Assembly (NCBI GenBank): GCA_022592445.1
Contig: JABYQR010000030.1
Span: 62,001 to 126,000 of the forward strand
Source of the DNA: Cytidiella melzeri
Lineage: Eukaryota; Basidiomycota; Agaricomycetes; Polyporales; Irpicaceae
Length of the DNA: 64,000 nt
Direction: 5' to 3'
Shown here piece after piece: positions 1 through 11,152 of this stretch. Made by a program: the position numbers and the translations under genes. Below the pieces are notes generated by a model that searched no databases, was not told the origin of the DNA, and saw only the letters and a program-made list of their open reading frames with translations. Numbering within the stretch: the stretch's first letter is position 1; each line of letters opens with the position of its first letter.

Positions 1-59
1 CTGATGCCTCCTGTGGCCATGGTTGACTGCTGTTGTAAATTGGTGCCGGTCGAGGAACG

Positions 60-620
60 ATGTCCTACGAGGCTTTATACAATGGCCGCAAGCGAGCAGC
101 GTCAAGTGACAAGGGTTCAGTGGATACGTGGGGAGTCACGAGTCGAATGGTGGGTTGCTTACAGGCATCCGCAAAAATGCTTTGGGATCAGCTGCTCGTG
201 ACAATCATCATTCCACGGCGAGGAATGGAAACGAAAACGCACGCTCCGCGATACTTCTCGATACAGCAAACATGGTGTTCAGTTCCACATTTTGTCTGAC
301 AGACGGCAATGAAGAGCGCGGCTCCTCTGGCATTGTGTCTCCACAAGCGACAGCACACTGCATGGACGTTTCTGTCCGCGCAAACCTTCTACTCCACTTG
401 AACGAGAGAGTCGCGCGGCGTTGCGTCGTCTCTTGTCAGCGTTCTGCAGGTGGAACAGGTGTGGTGAGCACAACAACACGGTGCACAAACATGGGAAACA
501 GGCTAAAGAGGCGTACACTGATGTTGAAGGTAGCCATGAATGGTTAACCTCAATGACGGTCCAGGGGATATTTGCCTGTGATGCTTACACGGTGTTTGCG
601 GTCGAGCAGCGTCCTCTAGG
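60..620. repeat. Degenerate repeat, copy A
   Basis: This stretch resembles 4550-5000 and in part 560-890. Shared landmarks in order are a piece around GCGTTGC..TCGTC..GCGTTCTGCA, the words GGCTTTATAC and GGGGAGTCACGAGT, then GAACGCACGCTCCGC. Copy C (4550-5000) lies just downstream of the intact kinase-like gene on the minus strand, so this looks like the 3' flank of that gene, duplicated and decayed. No reading frame is conserved among the copies, so I call it non-coding. Confidence 0.6.
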
Positions 621-890
621 GTAGTCACGGGTGGAGCTGTGCTTTACCGTAGACGTCTGCAAGAATGCTTGGGTATCAGCTTCTTGTGACAATCATTCCA
701 CGGCGAGAAATGGAACTGAACGCACGCTCCGCAATTATGCTGGTTATAGCACATATAGTGCAATCCATCTTGGAAAGGCTGCAGATAAGACGCGGCTCTT
801 GGGTATAAAGTCTTCACGGGTGACAACACACCCGACGTTTTCTGTGCGCACAAATTGACATACAGCATTTGGAAAGGCCGGAAGTGCCAA
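560..890. repeat. Degenerate repeat, copy B
   Basis: Second copy of the same flank sequence, sharing with copies A and C the block around GCTTCTTGTGAC and GAACGCACGCTCCGC. It abuts the kinase-like pseudogene at 895-1235 exactly as copy C abuts the intact kinase gene, which supports DNA-level segmental duplication. Confidence 0.55.
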
Positions 891-894
891 CTGA

Positions 895-1235
895 GAGTGA
901 CTAGCGTGAGAACGATACGCCCAAGACGCCAACGCTATGTCGCTCGAACTTGAACCCGCCTCATGCGCTCCCATATCTCGTGAATTCATCCTCGCCATTT
1001 TCCCACACCCCACGCACCCGTCGATCGATATGGCTCGCGTATAAGTGAAACGCATGAAGAGGTTAAGGTCACCATGGTAGACCCTATGTGTTAGGAAGCG
1101 GTCCACCGCACGAACATGCGCAACAGTCGCCTGAACGTCCATTGGCAGACGTCTTTCAGGCTGACTGCGTCAGGAATGTGCTCTAAGACGGTCGTAGGCG
1201 GCTGGATAGCACGCTCGTCTGAGAGGAGACACGCG
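895..1235 (-). pseudogene. Decayed copy of the kinase-like gene
   Basis: Minus-strand reading gives fragments matching the C-terminal half of the intact kinase-like protein at 5127-6002. They include a valine/isoleucine-rich strand followed by HIPDAVSLKDV (intact: YIPDAISLRDV), then RVYHGDL (intact: GVYHGDV) and an ISIDGCVGC stretch in place of VIDFGCAGV. The frame is broken, the DFG motif reads DGC and the N-terminal half is missing. It lies in the same order and orientation to the oxidoreductase pseudogene as the intact pair, so both belong to one duplicated segment. Confidence 0.75.
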
Positions 1236-1289
1236 GGAACGCGGAGCCCTCGGGGTGTACGTTGTTCAATAAACGCGCCAATGGGAGGT

Positions 1290-1790
1290 AGAGAGTTGCA
1301 ACAGTAAACTGACAGACCACGCAGAATATCTCCATTGCGCTCGCATTACGGATATTGGCGTCTGTACCCTCACCCTCACCCTTCAAAGCCTCGATCTCCA
1401 ACCTTTCCTTTGTCAGCGCCACAAGCTCCTTTTGATTTGCAGTTGCCGCAGAGGCTTGGTACGTCAAGTGATACTTTCCTGGGGGTGGACCACAGATGAA
1501 TACAGTGTTGACAGGAGTGCCTTGATACAGCGCAAAGGATACGCTTCAGTGTGACCGGATCCATAGCGTTGCAATGCACAGTCTTCTACAGTGGGTTTCG
1601 AGAACCAGAGTAGCAGAGCTCACGTAAATGTGCAAAGTGAAAAACCTCGCCCGGAAGTAGAATGCTCAGGACCCAGCGAGAGGCGACCTCGGAATAGGCA
1701 GCATATTGTTGCCCTGCCTCTGTATCGCGACAAGGAGCCCGGCCGTCGAAGTTCATGAGGACATTGAGGTCTTGCTGTGAGGACAAGAGC
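1290..1790 (-). pseudogene. Decayed copy of the 6PGDH-like oxidoreductase gene
   Basis: Fragments in different minus-strand frames match the intact gene at 6138-7251. Examples are LNVLMNFDGRA (intact TVLTNLDGRS), RWVLSILLPGEVFHFA (intact ADWILSILPPGEAYHFA), CNAMDPVTLKRI (intact CNAVNPDTLRRI) and an EALKGEG stretch (intact KALKGEG). Similarity continues into what is the first intron of the intact gene (VVCQFTV against AVSHFTV), so this is a genomic duplicate and not a retrocopy. The Rossmann N-terminus is lost and several frameshifts separate the fragments. Confidence 0.8.
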
Positions 1791-2046
1791 GCTGTATGCT
1801 GCAATGCATGCATTCCTGAGTGTCCTTTGTCGAGAGAGAGAGGGAGATCAAAGAGGCTAGATAGGATGAGTGGATCAGAGTACCAGAGAGGAGAAGAGCG
1901 ACAATAAATTGTCCCTCCCCACACACAAGAATCGATTGCCACCCCCTCGTGAAGGTGCTTTCGGCTTCGCCCTCGATGCTGGACCTGCTGCAATCTCTTA
2001 CTCCATGGTGCATCTGTCTTGACAGACCAAAAAAATCATCCCGCAT

Positions 2047-4290
2047 TCATGCAGCCTTTGTCGACTGCATCGCTTGCAACCAACGCCAGGTGGACGCAAT
2101 TTACAATCCAAAGCACGAAAGCCAAGGGTGGCAATAATCAATACGAGCATTGGAAATTAGCATAGCATAGCCCAAATCTACACGTCGAACGCCCACTGCG
2201 AAATCAGCCTACGCGAAGATGCAGAGTAAGTACTGGCTATCACAAAGGAGAAAAACTACAGTCACACACCTTGTAATTATAATACATACATACTTTTGCG
2301 AAGGCGCCTTTGCCCAAGGTCGATTGTGGCAAGAGAGCCCGCGGCTTACAAGGTACCCATCTGTACCCATACTTCGGGTAAAACCAATATTCAAAACCCC
2401 GCGTGTCAATGGACGTATCTACGATATGATGGCATAGTCGTGTGGGTAGGGTGAACGTGTTGAGCAGGCTTCGGATGGGCTTTGTATGTTGAGTTTGCGA
2501 TTGAGAGAGTCGTCCAGCAGCCCGAACGAGGCACTGAGGCGACAAATAATAGCTGGTAATAGCGGTGGAAGACGGGCCGTTTCGCTGGAAAGCGATTTCG
2601 ACGAGGAGAAGTTAAGGAGTACAGCGATAGCGGGTTTTGGGTGCAATGGGTGCGCGTGGGTGAGAAACGAGGTGGAAGGCCGTTTTAAACGGTTGGATCT
2701 TTGCTGGTATCCAGTCCGACATGGGAGGCCAAAGCATTGTCGACGCAAAGTGAGAAGAGCAGAGACGACGGCAGAGGAAGAGAGATGCGGGAATGATCAG
2801 CACGAACAATTCTTCAAGCGCCTAACAGAGTATCATCCAGGATATCTGCCACTAACGCTGCCTTCGCTCGTTCAGCGGTGCGTGGAACTTTGTTCAATCT
2901 AGATCTTGGTACATACTACATGCACGACACGATGTGCTCAGCCACCGGCCCCAAGAGAAGACAATCCGGAAAACGTGAGCAACGGTACCCCATAACTTCA
3001 TGTTGTACTGGACTGAGTGGTTTGCCTACAGACTTGCAAGGAGGGCTCTGCGTTTGCTAATAGATACACTTAAGAATGTTAATGAATTTGCAGACGGTAC
3101 GTGCTCTGTTCATGCCAACTCTGCCGCTGCAAATACAGTAAGTATTGACGGCATTCCTAGGATAAAGTCGCACCTTCGATGCGCGTAGGTTACGCTTTCC
3201 TCCCCAGGGTCCCGACGAGCCGGTGCAGCGGCGAAGGACAGTCTTTCGTTATCACAGACCTCGACCTACGGAAATTAGTCTGAAGCGGGCGTCGTTATCC
3301 GAAATGTTGACGCACTGGAGGTCAGTGGACGCTTCCTATCCTCTCCCCTTGTGCTCGTGCTGATTGTGTGTATGCTAGGACAAGTACGCTGGTATTTCGT
3401 AAATAGTGGGTCGTGGCAGACAGTTGATTGGTGTCGAAGGTCTGTGCTCATCCACAAATGGTAAGCTCGTCTCCGCTGTCGCCGTGCCGACAACATTCAA
3501 AGTTTTTGGTCGTGGGCTAGCAGCGCCAGCAATTCCCGGTGCGCCGTTCGCCTCGTACTCAGATAGGCAATACCAACAACAAGGACCGCCACATCCAGCA
3601 GAGTCTGCTGAATTCGCCTGTAAATGTAAATACCCTAAGCCTCAAAGGCATCCGACATACGAAGGTCTTCGGATATGACAACGCCCATGAGGGGAAATGC
3701 GAGACTATCTATGACAATATTCGCATGCCGCTGAATAACATAGTCTCGGGCTGGAGTAGAACAACTTGAGGTAGACTGTACTTTCTTAGAGATTTTAGAG
3801 ATTTTTTGTCTTTGCTGACTGAATTGGAAGTGTGGCAGAATCTGCAAAAATTTCTACCCTACCATGCCTTTACACCTGAGCAGTCACAACTACTACACCC
3901 AGCCAGCTACAGCGAAGTAACTAGATTGTTCAGTACTTTTCCTTCTAGAAGACCTGCAATGAGCCATGTTAGCACAATTCGCCCCACTGGGACACTGCAC
4001 TAGAGCATTTTACGAAAGATACAGTGGACAGGGCCAAAAGCCGCGGTCAAGATACACATGTACTTGTCCTCTCAATATCGTGAACTCTACACAGCTGTCT
4101 CAACAAACAACAGCAGCCAGCCGTCCCACAAAATCCCAAAATTATATGGCAACGTTTCAGAAAGACAATTCCCACTGCTCGCCACACTCGACTTTCTTTT
4201 GCTCCGACGCATACATCATCTAAGAACACAAACAACCAACACGTCAGTCATACCTTATAGAGCTAGCAGATAGGAGCGGGAAAGAGCCGA
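2047..4290. other. Region without a recognisable gene
   Basis: Only short open frames occur here and none matches a family I know. One minus-strand piece near 2285-2400 reads like a kinase glycine loop (LGKGAFAKV) followed directly by a good intron donor GTATGT. No further kinase motif was found around it, so I do not call a gene. Frames at 2486-2902 and 3406-3678 have no recognisable domain. Confidence 0.5.
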
Positions 4291-4549
4291 AGTCAACAAA
4301 CGCACCAGCCGAGTTGTGCCCTGAGAGCAGCCACAACCTCTGCAGTTGTCGGAACATGGTCGAACGAGGCCTGAACGAGCGGCGGGGGCTGAACACGCTT
4401 GTTACTTCCCGCGTTGAACAGTCCGACCCAGTAAAGACGAGCTCCAGTCGAGTCTTGGCGGCAGCCAGGCTTCAACCCTCCTAGCTGAGATGTGGCACCG
4501 TCGTGGACGGACGCCCAGCTGGAGCTCCAGTCATATGAGAGGGTCTTGG

Positions 4550-5000
4550 TGGCGAGGACGTCCAGTGCGGCGTTGCATCGTTTTTTGTCGGCGTTCTGCA
4601 TTTGAAACAGGTTCGGTCAGCATTCAACACGACGAACGGGGTGATAAGGATGTCGTACACTTATAGTCATGGATGACTGGTGTTGAACCCGTGTGATGGT
4701 CCAAGGAGGCTTTCGTGCAAGGCTTTATACGGGAGCCGCGGTTGAGCAGCGGTTAGTGATAAGAGCCTAGCCTAGAAACATGGATACGAGGGGAGTCACG
4801 AGTTGAGTCATGGGTACCACAGACATCTGCAAGGAATGGTTGGTATCAGCTTCTTGTGACGCTCACTCAAGGACGAGGAATGGAACTGAACGCACGCTCC
4901 GCGATCATACTCGATGTAGCAAACATGGAAGATAGGTACACATTCTTTCTTGTAGACAGCAATAAAGTTCGCGGCTTCCGGACGTCCTACTTTCATGGTT
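4550..5000. repeat. Degenerate repeat, copy C
   Basis: Third copy of the sequence found at 60-620 and 560-890, here directly 3' of the intact kinase-like gene. It is probably the ancestral location, with the other copies derived from it. A minus-strand frame of about 100 residues (4293-4601) overlaps it, but it is not conserved in the other copies and I do not call it a gene. Confidence 0.55.
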
Positions 5001-5126
5001 GAGAGTACCCTGAAGTTTCTAACCGCGCGAACCTTCCGTGAGACGACGTTTGGGAGATGGGGAGCCGGGCTAACAAGTGTAAACTTGAAAGCATGAATCA
5101 ATGAGGCAATGACAGCGCAGCAAGTA

Positions 5127-6002
5127 TCATGCTGCCGACGCTACATCGCTCGAACCCGTCTCGTAAGACACGGCGTCGTCCACAATATCGATGCCCTTGT
5201 CCTTCAGAAGCCGCCGGAGTTTCACGCCGTCTCCAGCAAAGTCCACGTTGAACTGCCATGTCTCGTCATCCTCGGCCTCCTCCCTCACCCCTGCGCACCC
5301 AAAGTCAATCACCACGGCTCGCATGGGAGTCGAACGCTTGAAGAGGACGTTGTTGTGGTTGACGTCACCATGATAGACCCCATGTGCCGGGAAGCTGTCC
5401 ACCGCACGAACGAGCCCAGCAGCGATTCGAGCGTCCACCACATCCCCAGAGACGTCCCGCAGGCTAATCGCATCAGGGATGTACTCTATAACGATTGCAG
5501 GCGGCAGTATAGCACGCTCGTCCGAGGGGAGTAGCACACCGGAAAGGTACAATCGCGGGATTTCGCAGCCCTGGAGTGCACGGAGGTGCTCGTAAGCACC
5601 CAACTCGACCTCGAAGCAGCCGAAAGAGAGGCGGCGAAACTGCTCTTCCCACAGCGCCGCACGCTTTGCCTGGCCTCCAACGTCGTCCTGTTCCGGCTCA
5701 TCCTCCCAGAGCTGAGACTCGTCGAACGCGTCGGGCGGTAGCTCTGCGGCTGCACGCTCAGCTGCGAGGGTCCATGGGCGCGATGGCTGAGACGGTACCG
5801 TGCTGAACCTCTCGTCTAGAAAGCGAGGGTCGTATATCTTGATGACGACTGGATCTGCACCCAGCTCGGCACAGCGAGCAAGCAGGACGACGCTTTTCGT
5901 GATTGGTGTGAACAATTTGGAGATGGTGAATGTGAGAACGCGTTCTTTCGTAGTGAGCGAAATGCGGTTGCCGACAGCAAAAATAACAGACGCATCCGAC
6001 AT
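5127..6002 (-). CDS. Protein kinase-like domain protein (single exon)
   Basis: A 291-residue intronless protein. Around residue 210 it carries HGDVNHNNVLF, which matches the kinase catalytic loop (HxDxxxxN), and about 20 residues later VIDFG, the metal-binding DFG motif. Upstream, AIVIEYIPDAISL looks like the hinge and start of the C-lobe. The N-lobe is divergent; VVIKIYD near residue 52 could hold the ATP-binding lysine, but no glycine loop is evident. Such small kinase-like proteins are common in Agaricomycetes; the substrate is unknown. A decayed copy is at 895-1235. The next gene, also on the minus strand, starts its coding end 136 bp upstream. Confidence 0.8.
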   Translation of the reverse strand: MSDASVIFAVGNRISLTTKERVLTFTISKLFTPITKSVVLLARCAELGADPVVIKIYDPRFLDERFSTVPSQPSRPWTLAAERAAAELPPDAFDESQLWEDEPEQDDVGGQAKRAALWEEQFRRLSFGCFEVELGAYEHLRALQGCEIPRLYLSGVLLPSDERAILPPAIVIEYIPDAISLRDVSGDVVDARIAAGLVRAVDSFPAHGVYHGDVNHNNVLFKRSTPMRAVVIDFGCAGVREEAEDDETWQFNVDFAGDGVKLRRLLKDKGIDIVDDAVSYETGSSDVASAA

Positions 6003-6137
6003 GGTGGTGGAAGGTATAAACCTGAAGATGGCGCGAAGCGCTCAAGCCATGCATGCAATCGTTTGCGCGAAAGCGCATAAATGTGCATTGTTCAATTACT
6101 ATTTAGTCTTGGTTACTGTTAATACGCAGCTAGAGCT

Positions 6138-7251
6138 CTACTTCTTTGGCACCACTGCCTTTGCCTGCTGGACAAACTCCTTCAATACCTTCACTTCACC
6201 AACATCCTCTCCGTCCCTGCTCTGCTGAAGCGACCGTGCAACGTTCTCATAGAGCCTCGCGAATCCGTAATGTACATGACCCTCGCCGGTCGGAGCTGCG
6301 CCTGCATCTGCCTCGTGATGAGTGCTCGACCCCGTCGATCTCGTACTTGCCAACCCAGAGCCGACAAAGTTCGAGATCTCCTCCATCTCCGCGACCCAGC
6401 GATATGCCTTTGGCAGCATGCCAGGGATGCCGCGGATAAGGTGTTCTACGACGTAAGGCTGAGACAAGGCAAGCTCTCCTAGGAGAGCTTGTGCCGTCGC
6501 AGGTGAAGATGCATGTGCGGCTGAAAAATAGGACTAGGATTAGCACAGCGTCACGGTGCCGCCTAGACAGTTATAGCTTGCCTAGAATCATAGTAGTGTA
6601 GATGCCAGTCATGCCTTTCGCAATGCCCTATCGTGCAACACAAGAGTCTCTCAACACACAAGTTAACAGTAGTGTAACAGTGAAGTGACTGACCGCGTAG
6701 GACATCTTCAGAGCGCTCGCATCTCCAACATCAGCACCTTCACCCTTCAACGCCTTGATCTTCAACCCATACTTTGACAGCGCAACGAACTCCTCGAGTA
6801 CGCTTTCGTCTGCAGGTGCAGAAGACGCGTAGAATGTAGGGTTGTAGTCTCCTTGCGGTGGACCACCGATGATACCCGCATCGATAAACTTGACAGGCGT
6901 CCCGTCAAACAGTGCAGAAATGCGCCTCAGCGTGTCCGGGTTCACAGCGTTGCAATCCGCAAACTTCAACGACGGGTTCCCCCGAGTTCCAGAACTCAGG
7001 TAGGTGTCGCGAAAGGTTTGAGCAAAGTGATAGGCCTCGCCTGGAGGGAGGATGCTCAGAATCCAATCTGCGCGAAATGCGATGTCGGAGTAGGAGGCAT
7101 GTTGTAGCCCCGCTTCTTCGGCGCGAGAGCGTGTGGCAGCGGAGCGGCCGTCGAGGTTGGTGAGGACGGTGAGGCCTGCGGTGGTTAGACGTCGACCAAC
7201 GGCCGCTCCCATGGATCCGGCAGCGATGATGGCTAGCGTCAGAGGCGACAT
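6138..7251 (-). CDS. NAD(P)-binding 6-phosphogluconate dehydrogenase-like oxidoreductase
   Basis: Three exons: 7251-6694, 6627-6582 and 6520-6138, giving 328 residues. The N-terminus (LAIIAAGSMGAAVGRRL) is a Rossmann dinucleotide-binding motif. SILPPGEAYHFA and DAGIIGGPPQG match the active-site side of the 6PGDH/beta-hydroxyacid dehydrogenase fold, and the C-terminal helical part resembles the DUF1932 domain. The second exon (15 codons, GIAKGMTGIYTTMIL) supplies the lysine-containing helix expected after KMSYA. Its intron starts with GC (G|GCAAGC) and ends with TTTTTCAG; only this GC-AG splice restores the frame into AHASSPATAQALL. The substrate cannot be told. A decayed duplicate is at 1290-1790. 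Confidence 0.85.
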
Positions 7252-7893
7252 GGTTATGATGCTGAATGCTGTCTGTGAGTTTGCGTGTGAGGTAAGGGTA
7301 AAGATAGTGGGAGGCGGACGTGAGAGAGTGTGGGATTACAAGACCTTGCACTTATCGCGACATGATGATGTGATGTGTATCGCTGCATCGATATAAGGAC
7401 TGCTGGAAGCTTGAGAAGGGCAAACTTGGAACTCGTCTGGTCATGTTGGTGTGCGTGCACTCGCCGTCCCATTCAACCTGCGACGTCCAACCCATTTACT
7501 GCGAAGGTAGTCGCCGACCGCATACCGCTCTCTGTGCTCTCTGAACTACACCGACCACTGGCTCACCTTGACCTTAATTTAATGCATATCTATCGGAAGC
7601 CTTGCTTTCTGGCGTGAATTCAGCTTATATGCTCTGCTGGCGTTCCCATTTCATTGACAATAAAATGATGAGTTGTGCTCGTCTGCTATGACAGTATCAC
7701 TGAATGTGATTGTGGTAGAACAGTATCAAGAGGAATACGAGCTAGGTAACAAGACGTACTGGCTGCTAGAGTCCCATGTTGGCTCGTGGTTATTGTGCAA
7801 GAACGTGGTTGTACGAATGAAAGGGACAAAGGCGCTAGTGTGTACGACAGAGTGAGTGTCTGGCGGCTACGACGTTGGTGTTCACCGACCACC
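7252..7893. other. Intergenic region between divergent genes
   Basis: About 640 bp between the divergently transcribed oxidoreductase (minus) and the following plus-strand gene. It presumably holds both promoters. I see no RNA gene or repeat in it. Confidence 0.5.
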
Positions 7894-8427
7894 ATGTTGG
7901 CCTCTCCGCTACGGCGTTCGCTACGGGACACCCTCTGCCGTCACATATCCTCCACTTCCACGGCCAGCGCAAAGCCCAGCAAAGGCGGTCAACTCACACC
8001 CGACAAAATGCGCTCTCTCATCACTCTTTACCACAAAGCCGAGACGTTCATCACCCCCGAAACTCTCTCCGACGCGATCGACTACGCCTTTCTCGAGCAA
8101 CGCAGTATCGTAGACAGCTGGGTTGACAAGAGAGAGAAAACGCATGTGGACCTCAAATATGAAGTCGAGTCGCGAAGAGCACTTCCCAAGCTGTCCTCTG
8201 GTAACGCTTACGACAGCAGCATGGATGGATCTATGAGCTTCACCATGTCTAGCGAGTCCGTCGCTGGCCCTTGGAGCTCGAGATCGCCCGAGAGGCTCCG
8301 TCAGCTCAAGGCTGCGTTGTACGGCACTGAAGCTTCGGGCGATGATGTTCCTCGGCCGGGTTATGAGGTTTTGGTGGAGGAGCATGAGAGAGTGCAACAA
8401 CTGCTCAAGCAGGAGCGAGAGCAATAG
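7894..8427 (+). CDS. Predicted mitochondrial protein of unknown function
   Basis: A 177-residue intronless protein. I chose the ATG at 7894 over one at 7786 because it opens with MLASPLRRSLRDTLCRHISS, an arginine-rich, acid-free stretch typical of a mitochondrial presequence. The body contains TPDKMRSLITLYH and a region rich in serine, and the C-terminus (VLVEEHERVQQLLKQEREQ) looks like a coiled coil. I recall similar short proteins in other mushrooms but no assigned function. Confidence 0.7.
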   Translation: MLASPLRRSLRDTLCRHISSTSTASAKPSKGGQLTPDKMRSLITLYHKAETFITPETLSDAIDYAFLEQRSIVDSWVDKREKTHVDLKYEVESRRALPKLSSGNAYDSSMDGSMSFTMSSESVAGPWSSRSPERLRQLKAALYGTEASGDDVPRPGYEVLVEEHERVQQLLKQEREQ

Positions 8428-8509
8428 AAAATATATTGTTGTGCGTTCAGTTTAGATGCTGCAATCTTTCGTCTCATAACCGTATACTAGTCACAACGCA
8501 TTGGTGCTC

Positions 8510-9579
8510 TCATGGGGACACCAGGGACAATGCTTCGGGGAGTGTCGTCTCGCACGGTCCAAGAAACAGGAAGTCAGCGTCCTCGTCGCCCTCACTTCTT
8601 TCGAGGTTGAAGACCGCAACCTTGCCCCCATGATCTTGCACCTCAGCCGCATACCCTGCCGCGGGATAGACCTATTTTTTTGTGTAACTAATTGAATATA
8701 GCTTATTCCCCATCATCATTAGGGGAACTGACCGTTGAAGATGTGCCTACAACGAGACACAGGTCGGCTTCGCCCACAAGCTCGTCTATCTTGGGCATAT
8801 GATGTGGCCGCTCACCGAACCAGACGACTCCTGGTCGTGCGAGTGCACCGCACTTTGAACAGCGTGGTAAGTCTGCCAGAGGAATACTAGGCTCCACGTG
8901 CTGTTGCTCTACTAGATCTTCCGTCCCTCTTAGAGCTCCGCAGATGGGTGAGGTGAAGTTGAGCTCGCGATGTCCGCATTGTGTAGGTGGCTTCGAGCAT
9001 ACGACATCGAACAGCCTGCCGTGCATCTCCAAGATCGCTGGTCGACCGCCCTGGTTGTCGAAGGGATCTGATGCTCTGACTTGGTCCAGAGCTCGTTGAC
9101 TGATACCATCCACGTTCTGTGTGATCAAGGTAAAGGTAGAGCCAGGCGCGATATTCTCTCGAACAGAGTTCAACGAAAATTTGGCAAGCGCGCTGTGCGC
9201 GGCGTTGATCGGTGCATGAAGGGCTCTGAGAGTGGATAGATCATGTTTGTTACCCAATGGTCGACATACTGGTATGGAGATGGCCTACTTTTCTCGACGG
9301 TAGTGGTAGAACTGCCAGACTGTCGACGGGCTCTTGCGGAACGCTTCAGGCGTGGCCAAGCTCATCGCATCGTACTTGCGCCACAGCCCTCCTGCGCCTC
9401 GGAAGGTACCTATCCCTGGGAGACGCATGGTTTAGGCTTTCAGCAGATGGCAAAGCATACGTGATGTACAAGTACCAACCTGAAGCTGCAGACAGGCCCG
9501 CACCTGCGACTGCGATGATGTGCTTTGACTCGCGCAGTGTTTTGCGGAAAGCGTTCATGTCGGGTGAGGGCTTGTGCAT
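8510..9579 (-). CDS. Sirtuin NAD-dependent deacylase, SIRT5 type
   Basis: Four exons: 9579-9480, 9415-9289, 9225-8733 and 8671-8510, giving 293 residues. In order it shows [12 protein letters not shown] (NAD-binding), [38 protein letters not shown] with the catalytic His, PRCSKCG of the zinc site, RPGVVWFGE, and LCLVVGTSS. The Tyr and Arg of FYHYRRE are the residues that in human SIRT5 bind succinyl-, malonyl- or glutaryl-lysine, so this is probably an acyl-lysine hydrolase and not a plain deacetylase. The usual GIPTFRG reads GIGTFRG. The first zinc pair is spaced C-x6-C, not C-x2-C. A mitochondrial location is inferred from the family; no clear presequence is visible. Confidence 0.9.
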
Positions 9580-10053
9580 CACCGGCAAGATCTGTGAATA
9601 CGATACCCAAGACTATTTTGTCTGTGAAGTTAGGAAGGTACAAGAGATACTGAGGCTTTGGTGGGAGTCCTACCTAACGGATTCACAGCGCCTCATCCTA
9701 GTACCTCATCCCACCGCTTCACAGCATCCAGTCACTCATCTCATCCCTCAGCTTGTTTCAATTCTGCAAAACTCGCGCACCAGCGTGAACGAAGATACTT
9801 TTCAATTGAGCGGACGTTGCAAGCTTTACAGCTCCCATCCACTTGACCCGGTGAAAGCATCTTCAAACAACGGCGTAATGCGTGATCGTGAATCTGAGAG
9901 CCGCCAATTGCCGACGACTTTTTCAGGCGCCTGTATCCAAAGCCTGCTGCAATAACCTCAGTACCTACCTAGTCACTCCTTCTCTTGCTCTCAGCCACTA
10001 CCACCACCACCACCACCACCACCACCCTTCTTTCATCTATCACATACAAAACA
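9580..10053. other. Intergenic region with a (CAC)n tract
   Basis: Lies between the divergent sirtuin and LLPH-like genes. A run of nine or so ACC/CAC triplets sits about 30-55 bp upstream of the LLPH-like start. Read in frame it would encode a threonine run, but it is more likely 5' UTR. A 232-residue open frame crossing the start of the sirtuin gene on the other strand is a shadow. Confidence 0.5.
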
Positions 10054-10774
10054 ATGGCAAAATCCGGCCGCTCAAAGGTCAAACGCCAATGGCGGGCAAA
10101 GAAACGAGAGGACAGCGTATACGCCGTCGCGGATGCTGCGCGGCTGCATAGGTTGTCGCAGAAGCTCAAGGCGATCACACAGACCGACGTAGATGGAGAC
10201 GTAAAGCTGGCAGATGCTGTAATAGAGGAGAAAGAAGGAGGTTTGTGCTGCTTTCATGTTCTGGGTGTGCTCGACCACGACGAAATCTCGCCGGAGAGCT
10301 TGGGGAGGCTTTTCGGGGACGCTGCGCAGAGTCAGGATGGAGACAGCTCTGTGGAGGATAGCGTTGGGCTGCAGTGTTTCGAACATCTGTTTCCGTCCAG
10401 CTCTTGACTTGACAGTTGTTGACTTCCCTCCCTCCCCCCCTGCCTTTGCTTACTTAGGTGACTCGCAAACCGCGGTTGTTGACGATTCTCAAGGTTAGCA
10501 GTGACCCTTCTGAGATTTTACTTTTCAGTATGCTTATCACCATCCTATTGTATGTATAATGTACTGCTTAGCAGACGCTACTACAATGGACCTCGACTCT
10601 CAACCGCCGTCCTCGTCCTCAAAACGCATCTCAACACACGGACCTCGAGAGTCCCGCAGAGAAGAGTGGAGAATGTCGAAAGGACTGCCGGCGAGGCCAA
10701 AGTCGAAGGGGATGAACAGGCAGGGTGTGCCCGCTGCGAAGCGCAAGGCTGGGCGGTCACATCGGAGAAGATGA
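10054..10774 (+). CDS. LLPH/DUF2423-family nucleolar protein
   Basis: Two exons, 10054-10240 and 10572-10774, give 129 residues. The N-terminus MAKSGRSKVKRQWRAKKRED is the hallmark of the DUF2423/LLPH family (yeast YBL028C), small basic nucleolar proteins found with pre-60S ribosomes. The C-terminus (STHGPRESRREEWRMSKG, then PKSKGMNRQG and KRKAGRSHRRR) is the conserved basic tail seen in basidiomycete members. The 331-nt intron is long for this window; GGAG|GTTTGT to TTAG keeps phase 1. Reading through exon 1 instead would end at 10407 without the conserved tail, so the splice is favoured. Confidence 0.8.
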
Positions 10775-11152
10775 ACGAACTCAGCCATTGTCATCCTGTA
10801 TTCGTGCTCTGCGGTATTTTTTTGTTGTTTGTTGTCACATTAATCGGATCGTACTCACGATGAGCGACGATTACTTTTCAAGCGAACGTGAGCATTGAGA
10901 AGGAATGACTATGCACAGATATAACTCATTAAATGGGTCCCAGCCCGTCGAACAAAAAGTCGTTAGAACCTCGTAAGACTTCTCAGAGGATAGACCGAAC
11001 AGGGTATTTTGAATGGTGTAGGTGTATATGTACGGAATAGAAAATTAGAGTCATTAGGATATCTCTGGGGGGTTTTTGGCTTTTGCAAACATCGTTTTGT
11101 CATGGCTTGACTCGGAGACCTAGCTTCAAACGGCACAACAAGACAAAGAGAC
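10775..11152. other. Short intergenic region between convergent genes
   Basis: 3' ends of the LLPH-like gene (plus) and the membrane-protein gene (minus) face each other here. It is T-rich around 10815-10840 and 11060-11080; nothing else stands out. Confidence 0.5.
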